A stretch of DNA of 5,838 nt, from positions 1 through 5,838 of the forward strand of contig PWUQ01000030.1 of the NCBI GenBank assembly GCA_003563585.1. The letters run 5' to 3'. Below, one piece after another: positions 1 to 4,901 of the stretch. Each line of letters begins with the position of its first letter. The stretch's first letter is position 1. Origin of the DNA: Candidatus Parvarchaeota archaeon. Lineage in GTDB: Archaea; Nanobdellota; Nanobdellia; CSSed11-243R1. A program made the translations under genes and the position numbers. The notes beneath the pieces are model-generated. The model did not search any database. It was not told the origin of the DNA and was given only the letters and a program-made list of their open reading frames with translations.

Positions 1-38
1 AATGACCGAATTTCTACTTCTATGTTGTTTTTGTTCAT
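1..38 (-). CDS. 5' end of a leftward gene, possibly a CYTH-domain protein (partial)
   Basis: An ATG on the minus strand at 38-36 opens a frame reading M-N-K-N-N-I-E-V-E-I-R-S to the window edge, with no stop. A perfect extended -10 element (45-53) lies six bases upstream, which supports a real gene start. The residues E7-V8-E9-I10-R11 resemble the ExExK signature at the N terminus of CYTH-fold proteins (class IV adenylate cyclase CyaB / thiamine triphosphatase-like tripolyphosphate enzymes), with Arg in place of Lys. Twelve residues are too few to assign function: that a gene starts here is fairly likely, the family is only a guess. It follows the ABC transporter stop codon by 26 bases on the same strand but appears to have its own promoter. 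Confidence 0.5.
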   Translation of the reverse strand, partial: MNKNNIEVEIRS

Positions 39-44
39 ATGGAG

Positions 45-53
45 ATTATATCA
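45..53 (-). promoter_or_regulatory. Extended -10 promoter TGATATAAT for the gene starting at 38
   Basis: On the minus strand the bases read TGA-TATAAT, a perfect -10 hexamer (45-50) with the TGn extension (51-53). No convincing -35 hexamer is found 16-18 bases upstream, which is typical of extended -10 promoters. Only six bases separate the hexamer from the ATG at 38, so transcription would start at or next to the A of the start codon and give a leaderless mRNA. No Shine-Dalgarno motif is present between them. Confidence 0.55.
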
Positions 54-64
54 AGTGAAGTATG

Positions 65-1882
65 TTAATCTTTATTTTTATACCCTTTAGCTTGTTTTTC
101 AAATGCTTTTGCATATTTCCCTTTTCGTTTTAAAAGTTCAGAATGTGTCCCTTTTTCAACAATCTGTCCTTTATGAAGAACAATTATTCTATCAGCATTT
201 CTTACAGTGGAAAAACGATGAGATATTATTAAAACGGATTTATTTTTGAAGAATTTATAAATCCTATTAAAAATTTTGTATTCTGATTCTGCATCTATTG
301 CTGAAGTTGGTTCATCAAATATTGCAAATGGAGCATTTCTGTAGAAAAATCTTGCGATTGAGATTTTCTGTTTTTGCCCATTGCTTGGTCTAATACCACC
401 CTTTATTCTTTCACTCATAATTGTTTGATATTTATTTTTATACTCCATTATGAAATCATGAGCGTCAGCGTTTTTTGCTGCTTCAACAACTTTTCCTTTC
501 TCTATTTTTTTAATCGATCTACCCAGATAGATATTTTCCTCAGCTGTTAATTCTTCATAAAAATTAAAATCTTGGAATAAAACTCCGATATTTTTGTACC
601 AGTCATCAATCTTAATGTCTTTAAGATTAACTCCATTAATTAATATTTTACCCTCTTGTGGATCATATATTCTGCAAAGTAACTTAACGAGAGTTGTTTT
701 CCCTGCCCCATTTTCACCAACAACAGCAAGTTTTTCTCCAGGATCTATTTTAAGGGAAAAATTCTTTAAAACATATCTTTTGTCATTTGGATAATGGAAA
801 GAAATATTTTTTATTTCAATAAGTGGAGCTTCTTTAAATCTTTCGATTTCAATTTCCCCATCTTTTATTGCAGGTTCTAGAGTAAAAAATCTGTAAACTT
901 CTTTGGTTCTTACTACAAAGTCTCGAAATTTTGCACTTTCTTCAAAAAAGCCTTGTATTGCACCGTGAAAATCATTTATTGTAATCATGAAAAATGTAGT
1001 GTCTCCTATTGAAATCTTATTATTCAAAAGCAAAGAGAAAATTCTAATATATCCGTAAAGAAAAGTTAAACTGCTCATTAAAGAAAGAAAGAACCTGCTG
1101 GTGAAATCTTTTTTCATTATTTTTAAAACTTCAGCATTGAAATAGTCATAAAAGTTGGTATATTTTTTTTGTAAGAAAGTGAAAGCTCCGATAATAGATA
1201 TTTCCCCAAGACTTTTAGGATCTCTGATTCTATTTGAAGTTGAATGAGTTTTCTTTCTGCCTTCCAGATTTTCTGCTTTGTCATACCAATTGAAAATTCG
1301 AGTAAAATGTTGCTTTCTTTGTATGAAGAAAATTATTGACAAAATTAAGATTATTATTAATACAAAAGGTATAGTAAAAAAGAGGACAATTCCTGTTACT
1401 AAGGTTCTGATTAAAAAGGAAAGCATATTGAGAACTGTGTATGTCATATCTATTGTTGAAAATAACCAATCATCTGCTTTTTGATGTAGATTTGCAATTT
1501 TAGGAAGTTCTAACGTTTGTGTACCTAAATAATTAATTTTTTCAAATTGCATTTTTTCTAAATATGGCCTTCCAAGTCTTACAATTGCTCTTGAGCTGTG
1601 TCCGTACAAATCTTCAGTTATTGTAAAGAAAAAATTTATAGCTAGTAGGATTAAAAGGTATGGAATTAAATCTTCAATATTTGTAGTATCTTGAGCCATA
1701 TATACTAATCTGTCTATTAGTCTTGAAATTACATATATATTAGCTATTGTTCGAAGTTGTCTAATTATACCTGTTAAAAACAGGCAGGTTGCAAAAAATG
1801 GGTGTATTTTGAAATTAACCTTTATGGACCAAAAGGCTATATTTAAATATTCTTTGAAACTGATGGATTTATTTTCTTTCAT
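65..1882 (-). CDS. ABC transporter half-molecule, fused membrane and ATP-binding domains
   Basis: This 605-residue protein has the layout of a type IV (ABCB/MsbA-like) exporter half, which normally works as a dimer in the inner membrane and uses ATP to export a substrate. The first 330 residues carry hydrophobic stretches at about 28-52, 72-90, 147-165, 168-188 and 264-286. The ATP-binding domain follows from about 353: Walker A GENGAGKTT at 389-397, Q-loop Gln437, an x-loop-like SERIKGG at 490-496, the signature PSNGQ at 499-503, Walker B FAIFDE at 519-524 (catalytic Glu524), D-loop SAID at 527-530 and switch His555. All catalytic positions are present. The signature is unusual: Asn replaces the first Gly of LSGGQ. 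Length is normal for the family. The ATG at 1882 follows a strong promoter by about 24 bases of leader without a clear ribosome binding site. Substrate cannot be told (lipid, peptide or drug are all possible). Fold assignment is very secure. Confidence 0.96.
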   Translation of the reverse strand: MKENKSISFKEYLNIAFWSIKVNFKIHPFFATCLFLTGIIRQLRTIANIYVISRLIDRLVYMAQDTTNIEDLIPYLLILLAINFFFTITEDLYGHSSRAIVRLGRPYLEKMQFEKINYLGTQTLELPKIANLHQKADDWLFSTIDMTYTVLNMLSFLIRTLVTGIVLFFTIPFVLIIILILSIIFFIQRKQHFTRIFNWYDKAENLEGRKKTHSTSNRIRDPKSLGEISIIGAFTFLQKKYTNFYDYFNAEVLKIMKKDFTSRFFLSLMSSLTFLYGYIRIFSLLLNNKISIGDTTFFMITINDFHGAIQGFFEESAKFRDFVVRTKEVYRFFTLEPAIKDGEIEIERFKEAPLIEIKNISFHYPNDKRYVLKNFSLKIDPGEKLAVVGENGAGKTTLVKLLCRIYDPQEGKILINGVNLKDIKIDDWYKNIGVLFQDFNFYEELTAEENIYLGRSIKKIEKGKVVEAAKNADAHDFIMEYKNKYQTIMSERIKGGIRPSNGQKQKISIARFFYRNAPFAIFDEPTSAIDAESEYKIFNRIYKFFKNKSVLIISHRFSTVRNADRIIVLHKGQIVEKGTHSELLKRKGKYAKAFEKQAKGYKNKD

Positions 1883-1912
1883 AAAGGCAGATTAATATTT
1901 CCGAATGAAAGA

Positions 1913-1941
1913 ATTATATCATTAATTAACATTGCAGGCAA
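1913..1941 (-). promoter_or_regulatory. Sigma70-type promoter for the ABC transporter gene
   Basis: On the minus strand TTGCCT (1936-1941, four of six matches to TTGACA) is followed after exactly 17 bases by TATAAT (1913-1918). The hexamer is preceded by TGA, giving the extended form TGATATAAT. The predicted transcript start is near 1906, leaving a leader of about 24 bases before the ATG at 1882. The promoter lies in the 64-base gap after the acetyltransferase stop codon, so the transporter can be expressed independently of the gene upstream of it. Confidence 0.7.
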
Positions 1942-1946
1942 AGGCT

Positions 1947-2501
1947 TTATAGTTCTAAAAGATATTCTATGGTGTCATCACCGTTTACTCTATCTTTTTC
2001 TTTTCTCCCAATTTTTTGAAAACCTAGAAACTTTAAAATTTTGTTTGAAGCTTTGTTAGTACTCCAGGTTTTTGTAAAAGCTTTTTTAAAACCTTTTTCT
2101 TTTGCTTTTTGCAAAAAAAGTTTAAGAGCATTTTTCCCAAATCCTTTTCCTTTTTGTCCTGGTAAGACATACATAGCCCCTATGCTTATAACGTCATCAT
2201 CGAATCTTTTTGGATTCGGAAATGAAGATATAATTCCAACTGTTTTGTTTTCAGAAATTATTTCATATAATTCAAAATTCTTTTTGTCTTTAAAATTTTC
2301 TACAACCTCATATATTGTTTGTACATCTTCACCAATACTATTCACAAAAGCATTTTCTTTTTCTGCGAAATCTAAAATTTCTTTAGCTTTTTTTAAATTT
2401 GTTTTTTTCAAAGTATTTTTATTCTCTGAGGTTATCGAATGTAATAAGGTTGTTGTGAAATAAGGGAGCGTTTCTAATTTTAATAACTCATTTTTTATCA
2501 T
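1947..2501 (-). CDS. GNAT-family N-acetyltransferase
   Basis: This 184-residue protein would transfer an acetyl group from acetyl-CoA to an amine of an unknown acceptor. The C-terminal half holds the GNAT core: the beta-4 strand SIGAMYVLP at about 106-114, then the acetyl-CoA pyrophosphate-binding motif A QKGKGFG at 116-122 (Q/RxxGxG/A), an amphipathic helix to about 136, and motif B with Asn153 and KFLGF at 157-161. The tail RVNGDDTIEY at 171-180 resembles the last strand of many bacterial GNATs. The first 75 residues are charged, helical in character and not recognised. They may be an acceptor-binding part. The ATG at 2501 is preceded by AGGG four bases upstream, and also by a TGATATAAC element so close that the mRNA may begin at the ATG. 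It is divergent from a second GNAT gene at 2673 but not similar enough by eye to be a recent duplicate. Family sure, substrate unknown. Confidence 0.9.
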   Translation of the reverse strand: MIKNELLKLETLPYFTTTLLHSITSENKNTLKKTNLKKAKEILDFAEKENAFVNSIGEDVQTIYEVVENFKDKKNFELYEIISENKTVGIISSFPNPKRFDDDVISIGAMYVLPGQKGKGFGKNALKLFLQKAKEKGFKKAFTKTWSTNKASNKILKFLGFQKIGRKEKDRVNGDDTIEYLLEL

Positions 2502-2506
2502 ACCCT

Positions 2507-2515
2507 GTTATATCA
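2507..2515 (-). promoter_or_regulatory. Extended -10 element TGATATAAC upstream of the leftward GNAT gene
   Basis: On the minus strand TGA-TATAAC (hexamer 2507-2512, five of six matches to TATAAT, with the TGn extension at 2513-2515) ends five bases before the ATG at 2501. No good -35 box is seen 16-18 bases upstream. If this is the promoter, transcription starts at about the start codon and the AGGG at -4 would not be in the mRNA. A promoter further upstream, which would use AGGG as a weak ribosome binding site, cannot be excluded. Confidence 0.45.
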
Positions 2516-2546
2516 GGAAGTGTAACAAGAGTGTATACTTTGTGAT

Positions 2547-2604
2547 ATGGGTTTAAAAAAGTAAAGTTCCTTTGTTATAAAATAGCATGGGATTTAAAAA
2601 GAAA
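2547..2604. repeat. Imperfect direct repeat in the divergent GNAT intergenic region
   Basis: ATGGG-TTTAAAAAAG begins at 2547 and ATGGGATTTAAAAAG begins at 2587, so the two copies start exactly 40 bases apart, close to four helical turns. They sit midway in the 171-base gap between the divergent acetyltransferase genes. This could be a paired operator site, but TTTAAAAA is common in such AT-rich DNA, so only the shared ATGGG prefix and the spacing make it notable. Confidence 0.3.
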
Positions 2605-2640
2605 TTTAGTTTAATGTCTTTTCTTAACTCTCATTTATTG

Positions 2641-2646
2641 TATAAT
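2641..2646 (+). promoter_or_regulatory. -10 box TATAAT for the GNAT-SGNH unit
   Basis: A perfect TATAAT lies 26 bases upstream of the ATG at 2673. The -35 region 16-18 bases upstream is poor (for example TTTTCT at 2619-2624), and the TG extension is shifted by one base. The predicted leader of about 20 bases (AAACATTTAAAA just before the ATG) contains no Shine-Dalgarno sequence. Confidence 0.45.
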
Positions 2647-2672
2647 TTTTAAATAATCTTAAACATTTAAAA

Positions 2673-3098
2673 ATGATAAAAGAATTAGACGAAAAATATT
2701 TAGAAGAATTAGTAGATTTAAGTGAAGAAGTTTTTGACCCTTTGGAGTATAATTTTTTTGGTAAATCTTCTTCAACAGAAGCAATAAGGGAAGGTATAAA
2801 AAGACATTTAAAAGCGGGTAGGATTTGGGGTTATTTTAAAGATGAACAGCTTCTTGGAACGATAGGTTTGGTTGTTAATAAGGATTATTGTTTAGGAAAG
2901 GTTCAAGATTTTATGGTTAAAAAAGATTTTCAAGGACAAGGTATTGGTAGAAAGTTAATGGATTTTGTTGAAGAACATGCAAGAAAAAATGAAAATCTTA
3001 AGGAATTAAGATTGAGTACTAGTAACTTTAACAACATAAAACTTTACAAGCGTTTGGGTTATTCTAAGGCTTCTTGGGTTATGAAAAAGAAGTTATAA
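2673..3098 (+). CDS. GNAT-family N-acetyltransferase (short, single-domain)
   Basis: This 141-residue protein is a compact, complete GNAT domain that would acetylate an amine using acetyl-CoA. Visible parts are the N-terminal strand and helices (1-48), the strand pair WGYFKDEQLLGTIGLVVN at 52-69, the beta-4 strand VQDFMVKKDF at 77-86, motif A QGQGIG at 87-92 (the Q/RxxGxG/A pyrophosphate loop) with its helix to about 104, and motif B with Asn121, Tyr125 and LYKRLGY at 124-130. Length is typical of the family. The start at 2673 is the first ATG after the -10 box at 2641 and the protein begins directly with a beta strand. The SGNH hydrolase gene starts 17 bases after the stop codon, so the two are probably co-transcribed. 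Family sure; acceptor unknown. Confidence 0.92.
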   Translation: MIKELDEKYLEELVDLSEEVFDPLEYNFFGKSSSTEAIREGIKRHLKAGRIWGYFKDEQLLGTIGLVVNKDYCLGKVQDFMVKKDFQGQGIGRKLMDFVEEHARKNENLKELRLSTSNFNNIKLYKRLGYSKASWVMKKKL

Positions 3099-3115
3099 AA
3101 TTAGAAATTCTTTTT

Positions 3116-3826
3116 ATGAAATCACCTTTGTACAATAAAATATTGCAAAATTTAAAAGAAGGTAAAGAATATAGAATTGCTTTCGTTGGTGATTCAATAA
3201 CATCAGCAGAATCAGTTTTTCCTAATTGGCGTTCTGTTTTTGAATACATTCTTAAGTTTTCGTTTGAAGAATATATAGATGATTGGCGTATTTTTGAATG
3301 GAATCTGAAATTTTTCAATTATTCTTTAGATTGTGGGACAACAAAAGAATTTCTTAAATCTCTCAAGACTTCTTTAGGTGAAGTAAATCCTGATTTATAT
3401 TTAATAATGGGCACATCAAACAATTTTAATGAAGGTTTTGAAATAGATGTTTATGTAAGAAATATGGAGGAAATTTTCAAAATTATTGAAAACAAAAAGA
3501 AGGATTGTATTTATGTCCCTAGTATTTATAGTAAAGATGAAAGGAAAAATAATGAATATTTAACTTTAACGAAAGAGGCTTTTTCTTTGGAAAAACCAGA
3601 GAGTGTTCAAATAATAAATGGATATGAAATTTTTAAAAATTATGATGATATGGATAGAGTATATACTTTGGAGGATAAAGGTGTTTTAGATTTGGAACAT
3701 CCCAACTCTTTTGGGCATTTATGTATAGCCAAGATGTTTTTAGAAGAAGCTTTTGCTATAAAAGTTAATGAAAATTTGTTTTTTGAAGAAATGAGTAAGG
3801 GTGATGTTAAATGGCCTTCTTGGTGA
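3116..3826 (+). CDS. SGNH/GDSL-type hydrolase, cytoplasmic
   Basis: The 236-residue protein has the blocks of the SGNH hydrolase (GDSL esterase/lipase) family, which cleaves ester bonds, often acetyl or acyl groups on sugars or lipids. Block I is FVGDSIT at 23-29 with nucleophile Ser27; block II is CGTT at 73-76 with oxyanion Gly74; block III is IMGTSNN at 97-103; block V is DLEHP at 192-196 with Asp192 and His195 completing the triad in the usual DxxH spacing. Block III normally reads GxND; here one residue seems inserted or changed (GTSNN). There is no signal peptide or membrane segment, so it likely acts inside the cell. I chose the ATG at 3116, just before MKSPLYNKI. An in-frame TTG at 3074 would add 14 residues overlapping the acetyltransferase gene, which is less likely. 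The C-terminal 20 residues ending KWPSW are unrecognised. The neighbouring acetyltransferase suggests, weakly, a role in adding and removing acyl groups. Confidence 0.85.
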   Translation: MKSPLYNKILQNLKEGKEYRIAFVGDSITSAESVFPNWRSVFEYILKFSFEEYIDDWRIFEWNLKFFNYSLDCGTTKEFLKSLKTSLGEVNPDLYLIMGTSNNFNEGFEIDVYVRNMEEIFKIIENKKKDCIYVPSIYSKDERKNNEYLTLTKEAFSLEKPESVQIINGYEIFKNYDDMDRVYTLEDKGVLDLEHPNSFGHLCIAKMFLEEAFAIKVNENLFFEEMSKGDVKWPSW

Positions 3827-3846
3827 GATTTTCCCTGTTTTTTAAT

Positions 3847-3875
3847 ATGACAAAAGGTTGTTTTAATGATAAAAT
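3847..3875 (+). promoter_or_regulatory. Sigma70-type promoter for the epimerase gene
   Basis: ATGACA (3847-3852, five of six matches to TTGACA) is followed after exactly 17 bases by TAAAAT (3870-3875, five of six matches to TATAAT). The hexamer is preceded by TGA, again an extended -10. The predicted start is near 3882, giving a leader of about 28 bases before the ATG at 3910, with no Shine-Dalgarno motif. It lies in the 83-base gap behind the SGNH gene, so the epimerase has its own promoter. No hairpin terminator for the upstream genes is visible in this gap. Confidence 0.65.
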
Positions 3876-3909
3876 TACAAAGAATTGCTTTATATTAATA
3901 AGTTAGACT

Positions 3910-4708
3910 ATGCCTAATAAAGAATTTGAACTTGAACCTAGTTTACGAATTGAAACTTTACATGGTTCAGAGGGGAACCAAGTTTCTGTCTGTCCTGAAC
4001 GTGGAGGGATTATAACGTCAATAATGATTGATAATACAGAGATATTGTACCAAGATCCTAATAATTTCCAGAGTCAAAAGATAAGGGGGTGGGATTCCTA
4101 TTATGTTCCCTAATGCAGGGCCTGATAACGAAGGGTTACCACAACACGGTTTTGCTAGAGATTCTAACTGGGATGTTGTAAAAAATAATGAAAGAGAATT
4201 AATATTAATAGAGATTTTGGAAGCAAATAATCATACTCAAAAAGTTTTTCCACATGATTTTCGTTTGGAAATGAGAATACAAGCTGAACAAGATGGCTCT
4301 GTATCCTTATTGCAGAAAGTCAGCAACAAGGATGAAACCGATATTATGCCGATTTCTATGGGTTTGCATCCCTATTTCCCTGTGGTAGAAGGACAGAAAA
4401 AGAAATTCTTGTTGGACTTGGTAGGTAAGGAAAAAGGAGAGAGTTCTTTTGAAGAATGGTTGAGTGGTGAAGCTGTTAGCATTGATAATCCTGGAAATTC
4501 AAGATTACCCCTATCAGGAAAATTTAATTTGGCAATGCAAATTTCTGAAGAATATAAAAAGGTTTGGATTTGGACACAGCCTGGACAAGATTTTGTTTGT
4601 GTAGAGCCTGTTATGGGAGATGTGGGTAATATAAGAAGTAACCCTACCCTAGTTAAATCAGAGAGACCTGTTTTTGCCTGGATTAATTTTTCAAAAGAAG
4701 AAGAGTAA
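3910..4708 (+). CDS. Aldose 1-epimerase family protein, reading frame broken by a one-base insertion
   Basis: Two overlapping frames (3910-4113 and one continuing past the G run to 4708) together encode one protein of about 265 residues, normal for the small GalM / hexose-6-phosphate mutarotase-like family that interconverts alpha and beta sugar anomers. The first frame ends KIRG at 57-60 and then turns into WDSYYVP and a TAA at 4111. The second frame continues exactly where the family motif should: GIPIMFPNAGP from 61. Catalytic-type residues are all in the second part: His79 in LPQHGFAR, His153 in GLHPYF and Glu232 in FVCVEP (numbers in the rejoined protein). Removing one G from the run at 4085-4089 restores K-I-R-G-G-I-P-I-M-F-P. 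The ATG at 4103 is an internal Met of that motif, has no ribosome binding site, and is not a true start. Either the gene is newly inactivated, or this is a sequencing error; programmed frameshifting is a less likely third option. Family assignment is sound; the sugar is unknown. Confidence 0.85.
4084..4093 (+). other. Frameshift site in the epimerase gene (AGGGGGTGGG)
   Basis: The upstream frame reads ATA AGG GGG TGG GAT. The downstream frame reads GGT GGG ATT CCT. Moving from the first to the second requires a +1 shift. A G5 run at 4085-4089 is the longest G homopolymer I see in the window, and homopolymers are the usual place for single-base indels, whether biological or from sequencing. 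With four Gs the codons are ATA AGG GGT GGG ATT (I-R-G-G-I), matching the family motif. Confidence 0.75.
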
Positions 4709-4715
4709 ACTATTC

Positions 4716-4901
4716 TTAAGAAGAAATATCTTTAGGTTTCTTTAGCAAAAGTTTCTTCCAATTCTTTTTGTGTTTTTCAAAAACCTGTTTAGGTGCTTTT
4801 ACTACTTTTAGCTTTTTTAAAATATGAATTTAATCTCCCAGTTCTATCTCTTTGCTTTTTTGTATAGCTACTTGAAATTTAGTAGGCTCAAGCTTTTTTA
4901 T
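4716..4901 (-). pseudogene. Possible remnant coding frame in the convergent gap, one internal stop
   Basis: On the minus strand one frame stays open from 4901 down to a TAA at 4716, except for a single TAA at 4830-4832. Its two halves read protein-like, rich in Lys: KKLEPTKFQVAIQKSKEIEL before the stop, and KVVKAPKQVFEKHKKNWKK after it. There is no ATG, GTG or TTG start in the right place, and its beginning overlaps the 3' end of the UDG-like gene. It could be the decayed tail of a small gene, or a chance product of the T-rich plus strand. I recognise no family. The region 4709-4887 contains no other gene. Confidence 0.18.
4871..4899 (+). terminator. Weak candidate terminator behind the epimerase gene
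   Basis: CTTGA (4871-4875) can pair with TCAAG (4888-4892) over a 12-base loop, and the stem is followed by C and six Ts (4894-4899). A competing stem CTACT/AGTAG (4868-4872 with 4881-4885) overlaps it. The stem is only five pairs and lies 160 bases beyond the epimerase stop, overlapping the end of the convergent UDG-like gene, so this is a weak call. Confidence 0.2.

Noticed and set aside
1278..1484. Short open frames on both strands inside the ABC transporter gene
   Set aside because: The transporter frame is complete through this region and encodes a loop and membrane segments of the expected kind; the other frames show no motif.
2041..2463. Plus-strand 140-residue open frame
   Set aside because: It is antisense to the GNAT gene, rich in Phe/Ser/Leu as expected from the complement of Lys/Glu-rich coding sequence, and shows no domain.
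3074..3115. TTG at 3074 as start of the SGNH hydrolase
   Set aside because: It would add 14 unconserved-looking residues (GYEKEVIKLEILF) read out of frame from the end of the acetyltransferase gene. ATG 3116 lies just before the first predicted helix and gives a 17-base gap.
3824..3826. TGA read as an amino acid (Gly or Trp code)
   Set aside because: TGA ends the SGNH gene and the UDG-like gene (4888-4890) at family-typical lengths, and no gene requires reading through TGA.
4103..4708. A separate gene starting at ATG 4103
   Set aside because: The Met is inside the conserved motif GIPIMFPNAGP of the epimerase, the frame upstream also fits the family, and no ribosome binding site precedes it. 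It is the second part of the frameshifted gene.
4713..4722. Perfect palindrome TTCTTAAGAA just behind the epimerase stop
   Set aside because: It has no loop and no T tract following, so it is not a terminator; ten A/T-rich bases can be palindromic by chance.
4774..4786. GTTTTTCAAAAAC as a hairpin
   Set aside because: The loop would be one base; with a feasible loop only four A/T-rich pairs remain, too weak to count.
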